Source of the DNA: Sulfuricurvum sp. PD_MW2
Lineage (GTDB): Bacteria > Campylobacterota > Campylobacteria > Campylobacterales > Sulfurimonadaceae
DNA: 64,000 nucleotides
Assembly (NCBI RefSeq): GCF_002633015.1
Contig: NZ_NSIU01000001.1
Span: 124,001-188,000 of the forward strand
Reading direction: 5' to 3'
Shown here: in pieces, positions 9,471 to 18,521 of the stretch
Position numbering within the stretch: position 1 is the first letter of the stretch
Layout of the letters: every line of letters starts with the position of its first letter
Made by a program: the position numbers and the translations under genes
The notes under the pieces: model-generated
The model's input: only the letters and a program-made list of their open reading frames with translations
Databases searched by the model: none
Told to the model about the DNA's origin: nothing

Positions 9471-10928
9471 TTAGTGGCGAACGTTCAGGTTGTTTTTCTT
9501 GATAGCTTCGATAACCGCTGTGATGTGTTTCATTTTCGCCTCTTCGTCGTCCATGTTGTGGATCGCATCAAGGTTGAAGTGTTGCAATTTCGTATCAAGG
9601 TATCCCGTATCGAGTGCACCTTTGATAAAGTCTTCATCACGAACGATTTGACGGTGAAGTGGGATATTCGTTGGAACACCCTCGATCAAGAACTCATCGA
9701 GTGCACGGCGTGCTTTACGAACCGCATCTTCCCATGTCAACGCCGTAACGATCAATTTACCGATCATAGAGTCGTAGTTTGCAGGAATTTGGTAGTTTGT
9801 ATACGCCATAGAGTCCAAACGTACTCCCGGACCACCCGGTGCAAGGTAGTTGGTGATAAGACCTGGTGATGGAACGAAACCGAGTTTCGGGTTTTCTGCA
9901 TTGATACGAAATTCAATCGCGTATCCGCGGAATTTGATCTCTTCTTGCATGAAGATCAACGGATCGCCCTCAGCGATTTGGATCATACGTTGGATCAAAT
10001 CGATCCCCGAGATCGCTTCAGTAACCGGGTGTTCTACTTGAACGCGGGTGTTCATTTCGATGAAATAGATATTGTCGTCTTGGTCAACCAAATACTCGAT
10101 GGTTCCAACGCTCTCGTAGCCGAGTTTGAACATCGCTTTGGTAGAGATACGGTACAACTCACGGCGTGTCGCTTCGTTCAAGAGCGGTGATGGAGCGATT
10201 TCGATCACTTTTTGGTGACGACGTTGGATAGAGCAGTCACGGTCTCCGAGGTGAACAACGTTACCATATTTATCCGCAACAATTTGGATCTCGATATGGC
10301 GTGGATTTTTGAGGTATTTTTCGATAAAAACTTCACCGCGGCTGAAAAAACGGAGTGCTTCTTTGGTCGCAGACTCGTACATCTCTTTGAAATCTTCAGC
10401 TTTCTCGACGATACGCATACCGCGTCCACCGCCACCAAATGCCGCTTTGATAATGATCGGGAATCCGATACCGGTTGCGATTTTTTCTGCATCTTCGATG
10501 TTGTCGATCGGCTCATCCGTACCCGGAAGCATCGGAACACCAACAGCACGCATCGCAACTTTTGAAGCCATTTTATCACCGAACAATGCTATATGCTCAG
10601 GTTTTGGTCCGATAAAGATAATACCGTTGTCAGCACACGCTTGTGCGAATTCAGCACTCTCAGACAAGAATCCATATCCCGGATGGATAGCATCACAATC
10701 CGCTTTTTTGGCCAATGAGATGATTTTATCGTACTCAAGATACGCTGCAATCGGGTCACCCATAATCGGATAGCATTCATCAGCTTTACGGACCCAGACA
10801 CCGTTTACGTCTGCTTCTGAAAATACGACAACACTTTTAATACCGAGCTCTTTACAAGCACGAATAATACGAAGTGCAATTTCACCACGGTTTGCAATCA
10901 ATACTTTGCTGATCTTTTTAGTTTCCAC
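9471..10928 (-). CDS. accC: Biotin carboxylase subunit (AccC family; may be pyruvate carboxylase subunit A)
   Basis: 485 residues with an ATP-grasp fold. The N-terminal motif is LIANRGEIALR, the glycine-rich ATP loop is GGGGRGMR, and the catalytic stretch is EMNTRVQVEHPVTE. It carboxylates biotin using ATP and bicarbonate. The length, the sequence QRRHQKVIEIAP and a C-terminal extension of about 35 residues resemble the A subunit of two-subunit pyruvate carboxylase more than the 450-residue AccC. There is no biotin carrier gene beside it, whereas accB normally precedes accC. The start is GTG at 10928 with AGGA seven bases upstream. Family certain; partner and substrate uncertain. Confidence 0.9.
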   Translation of the reverse strand: METKKISKVLIANRGEIALRIIRACKELGIKSVVVFSEADVNGVWVRKADECYPIMGDPIAAYLEYDKIISLAKKADCDAIHPGYGFLSESAEFAQACADNGIIFIGPKPEHIALFGDKMASKVAMRAVGVPMLPGTDEPIDNIEDAEKIATGIGFPIIIKAAFGGGGRGMRIVEKAEDFKEMYESATKEALRFFSRGEVFIEKYLKNPRHIEIQIVADKYGNVVHLGDRDCSIQRRHQKVIEIAPSPLLNEATRRELYRISTKAMFKLGYESVGTIEYLVDQDDNIYFIEMNTRVQVEHPVTEAISGIDLIQRMIQIAEGDPLIFMQEEIKFRGYAIEFRINAENPKLGFVPSPGLITNYLAPGGPGVRLDSMAYTNYQIPANYDSMIGKLIVTALTWEDAVRKARRALDEFLIEGVPTNIPLHRQIVRDEDFIKGALDTGYLDTKLQHFNLDAIHNMDDEEAKMKHITAVIEAIKKNNLNVRH

Positions 10929-10997
10929 TACTTATTCCTCATTTGAACATCATTGAGTATAAAGACTCTGATACCCGATATCCGATTTAAAAACGAA

Positions 10998-11003
10998 ATT
11001 ATA
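10998..11003 (-). promoter_or_regulatory. -10 box upstream of the biotin carboxylase gene
   Basis: Perfect TATAAT on the minus strand about 70 bases before the GTG start. It implies a leader of about 60 bases. Little else is recognisable in the 231-base gap up to cysK apart from this and the cysK promoter. Confidence 0.5.
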
Positions 11004-11128
11004 GGATAATTCTCCTGTGAATGCAAAACTTTTTACCATCAACCCCATTTATTCGATCACAGCTGCCTCAATATGGATTTATTCCTACTAGTTTACTAAC
11101 AATTATTGGATTTTTCAGCATTCTTTAT

Positions 11129-11134
11129 TATACT
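11129..11134 (+). promoter_or_regulatory. -10 box upstream of cysK
   Basis: TATACT on the plus strand, 25 bases before the chosen cysK ATG. It is followed by an A-rich stretch and an AGGGA ribosome-binding site. No -35 hexamer stands out. Confidence 0.5.
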
Positions 11135-11159
11135 TAGTGAAAAAAAACAGGGATATCTC

Positions 11160-12083
11160 ATGAAAATAGCAGCCAATATCACTGAACTCATCGGTAATAC
11201 GCCTTTAGTACGACTCAATGCTCTTTCAGAAACCAACGGTGCTACCGTCTTGGGAAAATGTGAATTTATGAATCCGACCAGCTCCGTAAAGGACCGTATC
11301 GGATTTAACATGATAAAGACCGCTATGGATGCAGGTTTGATCAATCAAGAGACCCTTATTATCGAACCGACCAGTGGAAATACCGGTATCGCGCTTGCCG
11401 CTATCTGCACTGCATTAGGGCTAAAGCTTACGTTGACCATGCCAGAATCAATGTCGATTGAACGTCGTAATCTGCTCAAAGCGCTCGGTGCGAATCTCGT
11501 ATTGACTCCTGCTGCGTTAGGAATGAAAGGGGCTATCGATGAAGCCGATAGACTTGTTGCGACACATCCAAATGCCATCGTATTGCAACAATTTTCAAAC
11601 CCTGCAAATCCTGCAATGCACCGTATCACGACAGCTCAGGAAATTCTCCGTGATACAGACAACACCGTCGATATTTTTGTTGCCGCAGTCGGAACCGGCG
11701 GTACGATCACCGGAACAGGAGAAGCCCTACGAGACGTATTGCCCAATGTTCAAATCATTGCTGTTGAGCCAAAAGATTCTCCAGTACTCTCCGGCGGTAA
11801 GCCGGGGCCGCATAAAATACAAGGGATCGGAGCCGGTTTCGTCCCAAGTGTTCTTAACACTTCACTATACAATGAGATTATAACTGTTAGCAATGAAGAC
11901 GCAATTGCTGCAGCCAAAGCGTTGGCAAAAACCGAAGGGATCCTCGTCGGTATATCTGCAGGAGCAAACATCCATGCTGCTTCACTCGTTGCCGCACGCC
12001 CAGAAAACAAAGGGAAAACAATTGTCACCATCCTCTGTGATACGGCTGAACGCTATCTCAGTACTCCTTTATTCGAAGCCTAA
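11160..12083 (+). CDS. cysK: Cysteine synthase (O-acetylserine sulfhydrylase family)
   Basis: 307 residues. This PLP enzyme replaces the acetyl group of O-acetylserine with sulfide to give cysteine. The PLP lysine lies in [11 protein letters not shown] (about residue 43) and the acetylserine-binding loop is PTSGNTG (about 72-78). GTGGTITG, which grips the PLP phosphate, is near residue 180. I chose the ATG at 11160, preceded by AGGGA; an upstream in-frame ATG at 11106 would place extra residues across the promoter. The last base of its TAA is the first base of the next ATG. CysM-type substrate preference cannot be excluded. Confidence 0.93.
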   Translation: MKIAANITELIGNTPLVRLNALSETNGATVLGKCEFMNPTSSVKDRIGFNMIKTAMDAGLINQETLIIEPTSGNTGIALAAICTALGLKLTLTMPESMSIERRNLLKALGANLVLTPAALGMKGAIDEADRLVATHPNAIVLQQFSNPANPAMHRITTAQEILRDTDNTVDIFVAAVGTGGTITGTGEALRDVLPNVQIIAVEPKDSPVLSGGKPGPHKIQGIGAGFVPSVLNTSLYNEIITVSNEDAIAAAKALAKTEGILVGISAGANIHAASLVAARPENKGKTIVTILCDTAERYLSTPLFEA

Positions 12084-12652
12084 TGTTATTAGAAACCATC
12101 CGATGCGAAAATGGTGAGGCAGACAACCTCATCTACCATCAAAGACGGATGGAATATTCGCTCGAAAAACTCGGATGGAATGCAATTTACGATCTTGAAT
12201 CGATCATTATCCCTCCCAAAAGTGGACTATATCGATGCCGTTTTTTATACGATGCAAATCATTATGCGATCGAATTTCACCCTTACGTACCCAAAAAAAT
12301 TTCTTCGCTTAGGCTGATACAAGCCGATACACTCGAATATTCACTCAAATCGGCGGACCGAGAAAGCCTGAATGCACTCTTTGCACAACGTGGATCATCC
12401 GATGATGTCTTGATTGTTAAAAACAACCTGCTCTGCGACACCACGATCGCCAATATCGCTTTGCTGATCGATAATCAATGGCTTACCCCCTCAACGCCGC
12501 TTTTAGAGGGGACAATTCGTGCGCGCTTACTTGATGAAGGTTTTCTGAATACAGCTTTCCTAACCCCTAAAGATATAGAGAAAGCCGCCAAAATCGCCAT
12601 CATGAATGCGATGGTAGGATTCGTTGAAGTCGAAAATGGTATAATTTCCTAA
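12083..12652 (+). CDS. pabC: Class IV aminotransferase-fold protein, short PabC-like (aminodeoxychorismate lyase)
   Basis: 189 residues, well below the 270 or so of E. coli PabC. The N-terminus (LLETIRCENG) and the C-terminal block (TTIANIALL then PLLEGTIRARLL) match the class IV PLP fold. The candidate PLP lysine is in LKSADRESL. PabC converts aminodeoxychorismate to 4-aminobenzoate for folate. It is translationally coupled to cysK by a one-base TAATG overlap. The deletions relative to the usual family appear to be in the N-terminal half, where the small domain is compressed. Confident of the fold, less so of the exact activity. Confidence 0.75.
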   Translation: MLLETIRCENGEADNLIYHQRRMEYSLEKLGWNAIYDLESIIIPPKSGLYRCRFLYDANHYAIEFHPYVPKKISSLRLIQADTLEYSLKSADRESLNALFAQRGSSDDVLIVKNNLLCDTTIANIALLIDNQWLTPSTPLLEGTIRARLLDEGFLNTAFLTPKDIEKAAKIAIMNAMVGFVEVENGIIS

Positions 12653-12669
12653 AAAACAGGTCAAAACTC

Positions 12670-13131
12670 ATGTTATTCGATATTATTAAAAGCTCTTCAT
12701 TCGCACGCTTGATGGAAAATCATCTGCGCGATATGCTTATTTATCTTTTCGAAAATGACCAAAACTTCGGTATTTTATGCAAAATTGAACATGTTACGTT
12801 CGATCCGGCGCTTCCAAAGCATATCAATGATGAGTTTCGTTCTATGACTCTCTTTTTTCTTGCGGGATATACGTTTGAGAGCGCCCGTATCGATAATGAT
12901 ATCTTAATCTTTGAAGCGGGATTCGGTCACGAAAATATCGGCAGCTTTGTCTCTGTACCGTTACTCTCAATCGTACAAATCATCATTGACGACACACCGG
13001 CATTTGTCAACCTCGCCCTTCCGCAAGAGCAGCATCCGATCATTAACATTGAAAAGCATGAAGGGGTTCAAAACTCGATGAGTGCTTTACTCTCGAATCC
13101 TGAAAATCAGAAGTTTTTGAAGAAAAAGTAA
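12670..13131 (+). CDS. Conserved hypothetical protein, possibly SspB-fold
   Basis: 153 residues, no signal peptide or membrane segment. I do not recognise it as a named protein. The order of elements, an N-terminal helix, then a HVTFDP strand, then LIFEAGFGHENIGSFVSVPL, then a tail, resembles the pattern of SspB, the ClpXP adaptor with an Sm-like fold (compare its FGGIPERLVIPF-type segment). This similarity is by eye and weak. The C-terminus is lysine-rich. It lies 17 bases after pabC in the same direction, so it is probably cotranscribed with cysK-pabC. A hairpin follows its stop. Confidence 0.6.
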   Translation: MLFDIIKSSSFARLMENHLRDMLIYLFENDQNFGILCKIEHVTFDPALPKHINDEFRSMTLFFLAGYTFESARIDNDILIFEAGFGHENIGSFVSVPLLSIVQIIIDDTPAFVNLALPQEQHPIINIEKHEGVQNSMSALLSNPENQKFLKKK

Positions 13132-13157
13132 GGGCTGAAGTTTATAACTTCAATCCC
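13132..13157. terminator. Hairpin between convergent unknown gene and LysR gene
   Basis: TGAAGTT-TAT-AACTTCA (13136-13152) with flanking GGG and CCC, giving an imperfect longer stem. It overlaps the last codons of the LysR gene. No long T tract follows on either strand, so it is a tentative bidirectional terminator. Confidence 0.4.
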
Positions 13158-14041
13158 AATAAATACGTCACGACATTGTCGATAAATGCATCGTGTTTAC
13201 GCTCTTTGCTGTACGCAATATAAAATTTGCGTTTGATCTTGAAATTTTTGATTCGAGCTTCAAAAAGTTTCCCCTCTTCGGCCTCATCCTTGATAACATG
13301 ACGAGAAATAACCGACACCACAGGACGCGCCGCATCTTTAGGTGAACGCATCAATGTCTCTTTGATCGCTGTTGAGCTGGCAACCACTCCGATAACGTTG
13401 AAACCGGAACACTCTACTCCGATCTCTTCAAATACTTCTGCGGTCAATTTGCGCGTATGCGAATTTTCATCGCGGCAAATCCAGTCGAATTTATACATAT
13501 CTTCTTTGCGAAGCTGTTTTGGAATTTGCTGATTTGAGAAAATAACCAATTCATCCTCTTCCCATTCACGATAAATTAAACCGTCCCTAAAAATAGGTGA
13601 TTCGATCAATGCAATATCGATTTTTTTATCCAAAAGCTGCTCGATAATCTCTTCAGAAAACGCAACCCGAATATGAACTTCGTTGTTGATTTTCTCTTTG
13701 AGTTGCCCGATATAGGATGGAAGGACATAGTTACCGATAGCATACGATGCCCCAACAACAAACGTAAACTCTTTGTTGATGATTTTAAGAAGCTCTTTTT
13801 CGCTTGATTGAATCGACTTTTCTAATTTCGCTGCAATACGAAAAAGATCTTCACCCTCTTTGGTCAGCTTGATCCCGTTTTTCTTACGCTCAACAACGCG
13901 GGTATCAAGATAATCCTCGATAAATTTAATCTGCTGCGTTACTGCAGGCTGCGAAATACCCAGTTTAGCCGATGCTTTCGAAAAGCTTTTTTCCCGAACT
14001 ACCGTTAAAAACGTCATCAGTTTGGCAAAATCTTTTAGCAT
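13142..14041 (-). CDS. LysR-family transcriptional regulator
   Basis: 299 residues. The winged helix-turn-helix is at the N-terminus (SFSKASAKLGISQPAVTQQI, about residues 18-37), followed by a linker helix and a two-lobe periplasmic-binding-type effector domain. The ATG at 14041 has AGGA seven bases upstream; an in-frame ATG at 14071 would extend through the -10 region and is less likely. It stands alone between a convergent unknown gene and the divergent helicase operon, so its target is not obvious. The effector and target are unknown. Confidence 0.9.
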   Translation of the reverse strand: MLKDFAKLMTFLTVVREKSFSKASAKLGISQPAVTQQIKFIEDYLDTRVVERKKNGIKLTKEGEDLFRIAAKLEKSIQSSEKELLKIINKEFTFVVGASYAIGNYVLPSYIGQLKEKINNEVHIRVAFSEEIIEQLLDKKIDIALIESPIFRDGLIYREWEEDELVIFSNQQIPKQLRKEDMYKFDWICRDENSHTRKLTAEVFEEIGVECSGFNVIGVVASSTAIKETLMRSPKDAARPVVSVISRHVIKDEAEEGKLFEARIKNFKIKRKFYIAYSKERKHDAFIDNVVTYLLGLKL

Positions 14042-14072
14042 AATAATTCCTATAAGTTGTTTGAATAGCACT

Positions 14073-14092
14073 ATTATAACTCATAATTATAA
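14073..14092 (-). promoter_or_regulatory. Paired TTATAA elements at the LysR gene promoter
   Basis: Two TTATAA hexamers (14074-14079 and 14087-14092) separated by seven bases. Each overlaps a TATAAT -10 box on the minus strand. They could be tandem -10 elements or the two halves of an autoregulatory LysR site; sequence alone does not separate these. Confidence 0.4.
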
Positions 14093-14163
14093 CCATTTCA
14101 AGAGTTTTACTGCCACTTTTTATAACAATCAGCGATAGAATTTTAAAAACAGAAAAGTTGGGC

Positions 14164-14169
14164 TATAAT
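14164..14169 (+). promoter_or_regulatory. -10 box of the helicase-truB-csrA-ispE-smpB operon
   Basis: Perfect TATAAT on the plus strand, 37 bases upstream of the helicase ATG, inside an AT-rich region that also holds the LysR promoter on the other strand. A purine-rich AGCAGGATAA lies before the ATG. Confidence 0.55.
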
Positions 14170-14206
14170 AAATTAACTATATAGATCGAAGCAGGATAAC
14201 GGCGGC

Positions 14207-16255
14207 ATGGATAAAATTCTCTCAGACCTTAACGAAGCACAGCGCAGTGCGGTCGAAAAGATTGACGGTCCTCTGCTCATTTTAGCGGGAGCGGGGAGCG
14301 GAAAAACCAAGACGATTACAACCCGTTTGGCATACCTGCTCGATCAAGTCGGTATTCCCGCAAGCAACACCCTGACACTCACCTTTACCAATAAAGCGGC
14401 AAAAGAGATGCGTGAGCGGGCGATGGGTCTCATCACCCAAAATTCCTATCCGCCTCTATTGTGTACTTTTCATAAATTCGGTCTTCTATTCTTAAAGTTT
14501 CATATTCATCTTTTGGGGCGTGCCAATAATTTCGTCGTCATCGATACCGACGACAAAAAAAAGATCATCAAAAAAATCAATGCCGATCTCCCTACCGCGC
14601 TCATCGCTTCAGAGATTTCACGCTACAAAAATTCACTTATCGATCCCCAAGAGGCGTATGCCCAAGCGGAACTGACCAATTACAAACATATTGCTAAAAT
14701 TTATGAAGAGTATGAAGCATATCTTCTCAAAAACAACCTTGTCGATTTCGATGATTTGCTGTGTCTCACCTACAAACTCCTCGACGAGCACCCTGATTTG
14801 TGTACACTAACCTCTGAAAAATATCGCTATATTATGATTGATGAGTATCAAGACACCAATGAACTCCAACTGCGCTTGCTTCAAAAACTGTGCAGTACTC
14901 ATAACAATCTTTGTGTCGTCGGGGATGACGATCAAAGTATTTATGGGTGGCGGGGAGCGCACGTTCGTAATATCCTCGAATTTGATCAGGATTTCGAAGA
15001 TGCGATGGTGGTCAAATTGGAACACAATTACCGCTCGACCCAACCGATCCTCACCGTTGCAAATGCCCTCATCGAGCACAACCGCTCACGGCTGGGAAAA
15101 ACTCTTATTGCCACCAAAAGCGGCGGAGATGATGTTCAAACGATAAGTTCCAATGATGAAAGTGAAGAGTCCAAAAAAATTGCTAAAGCGATCAAAGAGT
15201 TGATCAATCGGGGAGTTCGTCCCAATGAAATTGCCGTTTTGTACCGGATCAATGCGCTAAGCCGCTCTCTCGAAGAGGGGCTTAATCGTGCCGGAGTCGC
15301 CTACAAGCTCGTTGGAGGGTTGCGATTCTATGACCGTGCCGAGATCAAGGATCTTATCAGTTATCTGCGCGTCATCACCAATGTCCACGATAATTTTTCC
15401 CTCAAACGGATTATCAATAAACCCAAACGAGGTCTCGGAAAAGCGACCATTGATAAAATAGAGCTCTCTTCGATCGAAGCGGGCAAATCAATGTTTGAAT
15501 TTATCTCGACACTCAGCGATCCGGATCTTGAAGCATTGGTACGGAAAAAAAGTGCGACTGAACTGCGGGATTTTGTTTCTGAAATTCTCGAACTTCGCCG
15601 TGTAGCCGATGAAGCGATTTACCGTTTTATTGATCTGCTCGAAGAGCGTTTCAAAATCAAAGAGACCCTCAAAGGGCTCCCCGATGAAGCCGAAAAAATC
15701 GCTAACATTGATGAATTTTACGGGCTCTTTCGCGATTACGTCAAACAAAACCCCGAAGCGGCTTTGGCTGAGTTTCTCAATGACATTACGTTGCAAAGCG
15801 AGCAAGATCAGGTGGAAGGTGAGAGCATCTACATCATGAGCATCCATGCGTCCAAAGGGTTAGAGTTCGAACACCTTTTCGTCATCGGATTGGAAGAGGG
15901 ATTCTTGCCGCTGATCGGAGATGGAAGCGATCTTGAAGAGGAACGCCGTTTGGGGTATGTCGCCTTCACTAGAGCAAAAAGTAATCTCACCCTCTCCAAC
16001 GTCAACAGCCGTTTTTACAAAGGACGCCGAACCGAACTCCAAAAAAGCCGCTTTATCAACGAAGCTGGGCTGTGTGAAGGTTCTTTAATACTCGAGAAAA
16101 ACACTTCGTATAAAAAAGGGGATTTGGTACGGCACAAAATCTTTGGTGCCGGTCGCGTGGAGGGAGTGAGTAAAGCGGGACGTGAATTCAAACTTTCCAT
16201 CAACTTCGGCGGAAACAAACGTGAGATTCTTGCTTCTTTTGTGGAGAAACTCTGA
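14207..16255 (+). CDS. UvrD/PcrA/Rep-family ATP-dependent DNA helicase
   Basis: 682 residues, superfamily 1A helicase with 3'-5' polarity expected. Walker A is LAGAGSGKTKTI (about residue 27-38), Walker B is DEYQDTN (about 210), and motif III is GDDDQSIYGWRGA. Late motifs are HASKGLEFEHLFVIG and GYVAFTRAKSNL. The C-terminal tail, after a disordered stretch, looks like the small Tudor-like domain of UvrD/PcrA. It unwinds DNA in repair or replication restart. It is first in a six-gene operon; its stop abuts the TTG start of truB. Confidence 0.93.
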   Translation: MDKILSDLNEAQRSAVEKIDGPLLILAGAGSGKTKTITTRLAYLLDQVGIPASNTLTLTFTNKAAKEMRERAMGLITQNSYPPLLCTFHKFGLLFLKFHIHLLGRANNFVVIDTDDKKKIIKKINADLPTALIASEISRYKNSLIDPQEAYAQAELTNYKHIAKIYEEYEAYLLKNNLVDFDDLLCLTYKLLDEHPDLCTLTSEKYRYIMIDEYQDTNELQLRLLQKLCSTHNNLCVVGDDDQSIYGWRGAHVRNILEFDQDFEDAMVVKLEHNYRSTQPILTVANALIEHNRSRLGKTLIATKSGGDDVQTISSNDESEESKKIAKAIKELINRGVRPNEIAVLYRINALSRSLEEGLNRAGVAYKLVGGLRFYDRAEIKDLISYLRVITNVHDNFSLKRIINKPKRGLGKATIDKIELSSIEAGKSMFEFISTLSDPDLEALVRKKSATELRDFVSEILELRRVADEAIYRFIDLLEERFKIKETLKGLPDEAEKIANIDEFYGLFRDYVKQNPEAALAEFLNDITLQSEQDQVEGESIYIMSIHASKGLEFEHLFVIGLEEGFLPLIGDGSDLEEERRLGYVAFTRAKSNLTLSNVNSRFYKGRRTELQKSRFINEAGLCEGSLILEKNTSYKKGDLVRHKIFGAGRVEGVSKAGREFKLSINFGGNKREILASFVEKL

Positions 16256-17077
16256 TTGAATCGCCTCTTTGTTGCCTATAAACCTGCCGGAATCAGTTCT
16301 AATCAATTGCTTGGTCGTCTAAAGCGGCGCTATGGCGTTAAAAAAGCGGGCTATTCAGGAACGCTTGATCCGTTTGCCAAAGGTGTATTGATCATCGCAT
16401 TCGGCAATCACGGACGATTGTTCCGCTTTTTGAACAAAACTCCGAAACGCTACCGTGCGACATTGTGGCTTGGAGCCTACTCGCCGACCCTCGACATTGA
16501 AAAAATTGAAACGATCGATAGCGTATTGCCCCTTTCGGAAGATACAATTCGGTCTATTTTGTCTTCGTTTATCGGAGAGCTCACCTATCTTCCGCCCAAA
16601 TACAGTGCCAAAAAGATTGACGGCAAACGGGCATATGATCTGGCACGCGCGGGGAAAGAGGTCGATTTGCGTGCTATCACTTCAACCATCTATGATATTT
16701 CATTGATCCACTACTGCCATCCTTTTATCACTTTTGAAGCTACTGTGTCGGAAGGGAGCTATATCCGATCTTTAGGGGAGATTATCGCGAATAAACTTGG
16801 AGAAAACGGTGCACTCACTGCGTTGGAGCGCCTCAACGAAGGTCAGTTTACTTTTGAAAATGAACGAGCCCTCGATATCAAATCTTCCCTAGGAATAACG
16901 AAAAACCGCTATAATGGCACATTAGAAACCGTTCTGTTGGGGCAACCCTTGCAGCGAGAAGATTTTGATCTTCAAGCCAATGGAACGTATTGGATCGACA
17001 ACGGCGAGACCATCTCGATCATCGAACTGCTCCCTGAGGGAGTTCGTTATATTCTCAATAAGGTTGAAGCATGCTGA
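16256..17077 (+). CDS. truB: tRNA pseudouridine-55 synthase TruB
   Basis: 273 residues. It makes pseudouridine 55 in the T-loop of tRNAs. The catalytic Asp is in GYSGTLDPFAKGVLII (about residues 33-48). The start is TTG at 16256, the base after the helicase stop. No ATG occurs before the conserved FVAYKPAGISSN N-terminus, so the non-ATG start is well supported. The 3' end overlaps csrA by 7 bases. Confidence 0.94.
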   Translation: MNRLFVAYKPAGISSNQLLGRLKRRYGVKKAGYSGTLDPFAKGVLIIAFGNHGRLFRFLNKTPKRYRATLWLGAYSPTLDIEKIETIDSVLPLSEDTIRSILSSFIGELTYLPPKYSAKKIDGKRAYDLARAGKEVDLRAITSTIYDISLIHYCHPFITFEATVSEGSYIRSLGEIIANKLGENGALTALERLNEGQFTFENERALDIKSSLGITKNRYNGTLETVLLGQPLQREDFDLQANGTYWIDNGETISIIELLPEGVRYILNKVEAC

Positions 17078-17301
17078 TTCTCTCCAGAAGAGCCGAAGAA
17101 TCGATTATTATCGCCGATACGATCACGGTCAAAGTAGTTTCCATTGAAAAAGGGGTTGTAAAACTCGGGATTGATGCCCCTCACAATATACGTGTCTTGC
17201 GGAGCGAGCTGATCCGTGCCGTAGAAGATTCCAACAAAGAGGCTTCAAGCCACCAAGACGAATCACTGCTTCATCAGCTGGCTCAAAAATTCAAACTATG
17301 A
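17071..17301 (+). CDS. csrA: Carbon storage regulator CsrA
   Basis: 76 residues, a dimeric RNA-binding protein that blocks or activates translation at GGA-containing leaders. The N-terminal MLILSRRAEESI and the VVKLGIDAPHNIRVLR core are classic. In Campylobacterota it controls flagellin translation and is itself bound by FliW; no fliW is in this window. The tail after residue 55 (rich in Glu, Ser and His) is longer than in the 61-residue E. coli protein. It overlaps truB (7 bases) and ispE (4 bases), so it is translationally embedded. Confidence 0.95.
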   Translation: MLILSRRAEESIIIADTITVKVVSIEKGVVKLGIDAPHNIRVLRSELIRAVEDSNKEASSHQDESLLHQLAQKFKL

Positions 17302-18062
17302 TCCGTTACAAAGCGTACGCAAAAGTCAATATTTTCTTGAAAATTACCGGAAAACGGGGAGAGTACCATACTCTCAGTTCCCGTTTTATGCGGGTCGATT
17401 CCCTTTTTGATATTTTATGGTTTGAACCTAAATCTACCCCTGAATTTGAGATACGGGGCGATTTTGACTGTGAAGTCCACTCCAATACCATCTACAAAGC
17501 CTATAAATATCTCCAAAGCGCTACACGCTCCGATAAACTCTCCACTTTTTTTGAACAACATGCCGTCTGTGTCGATAAAAAAATCCCCTCTTTTGCGGGA
17601 CTCGGAGGAGGAAGTTCGGATGCGGCAACTTTTTTGCACATGTGTAATGATGAACTTGATTTAGGGCTCACAATCGAAGAACTTGCTGAAATCGGCTCAT
17701 CCGTCGGTGCGGATGTCCCATTTTTCGTCTATGGCTATGAGAGTGCCAATGTTCGCGGCATCGGTGAGATCGTGGAACGTTTCGAGGAACCACTTATCGA
17801 TTTTGAGATTATTACGCCTAATATCCAAATCAGTACACCTGCTGTCTATCGCTACTACCGTGAACATCTCTATGAACCAATCAGCCCCGAAGAGGTACTA
17901 CGCCTCGAATCAACCTCTTCACGAGAACTTCTTGCTACAATGAATCCAAAAGTGGCAAATGATCTGTACCCTTCGGCATTGGGGTGCTACAATGAACTTT
18001 CTGAAAAAGAGGGATGGTTTTTCTCCGGCAGCGGAAGCAGTTTTTTTAGGATCAAGGAATAA
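17298..18062 (+). CDS. ispE: 4-diphosphocytidyl-2-C-methyl-D-erythritol kinase
   Basis: 254 residues, GHMP kinase of the MEP isoprenoid pathway. The ATP loop is [14 protein letters not shown] (about residue 95-108), with the N-terminal [10 protein letters not shown] motif and the C-terminal [10 protein letters not shown] motif. It phosphorylates CDP-methylerythritol. The ATG overlaps the csrA stop (ATGA). The smpB start follows two bases after its stop. Confidence 0.95.
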   Translation: MIRYKAYAKVNIFLKITGKRGEYHTLSSRFMRVDSLFDILWFEPKSTPEFEIRGDFDCEVHSNTIYKAYKYLQSATRSDKLSTFFEQHAVCVDKKIPSFAGLGGGSSDAATFLHMCNDELDLGLTIEELAEIGSSVGADVPFFVYGYESANVRGIGEIVERFEEPLIDFEIITPNIQISTPAVYRYYREHLYEPISPEEVLRLESTSSRELLATMNPKVANDLYPSALGCYNELSEKEGWFFSGSGSSFFRIKE

Positions 18063-18064
18063 GT

Positions 18065-18517
18065 ATGGGTGAAAATATCGCTACCAACAAAAAAGCCTTT
18101 TTTGATTACTATATCGAAGAGAAATTCGAAGCAGGTTTAGTGCTCAAAGGGAGTGAAGTCAAATCGCTTCGTGCCGGTCGTGTCAACCTCAAAGACGGAT
18201 TCATCAAAATCGTTCGCGGTGAAGCATTTGTTTTTGGAGTCCATATTGGCGTACTCGATACAACACACCGTTTTTATGCCCATGAAGAGCGCGGAAGCCG
18301 AAAGTTGTTGCTCCATAAAAAACAGATCGACAAAATGTTCAAAGCAGTCGAAAAAGAGGGATTTACACTTGTCCCGCTCAGCATCTATTTTAACGATCGA
18401 AATATCGCTAAAATGCAAGTCGCTATCGTCAAAGGGAAAAAACTTTACGATAAACGCGATGATTTAAAAGAAAAAAGCATCAAGCGTGACATTGAACGAG
18501 CGTTAAAAGGAGAATAA
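18065..18517 (+). CDS. smpB: SsrA-binding protein SmpB
   Basis: 150 residues. It binds tmRNA and delivers it to stalled ribosomes. Signatures are [20 protein letters not shown] near the N-terminus, [16 protein letters not shown], and a basic C-terminal tail ([10 protein letters not shown]) that enters the mRNA channel. It follows ispE closely. The tmRNA gene itself is not in this window. Confidence 0.96.
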   Translation: MGENIATNKKAFFDYYIEEKFEAGLVLKGSEVKSLRAGRVNLKDGFIKIVRGEAFVFGVHIGVLDTTHRFYAHEERGSRKLLLHKKQIDKMFKAVEKEGFTLVPLSIYFNDRNIAKMQVAIVKGKKLYDKRDDLKEKSIKRDIERALKGE

Positions 18518-18521
18518 TTTC

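Noticed and set aside
10309-10773. Plus-strand open frame of 154 residues inside the biotin carboxylase gene
   Set aside because: Shadow of the real minus-strand gene; no motif or ribosome-binding site.
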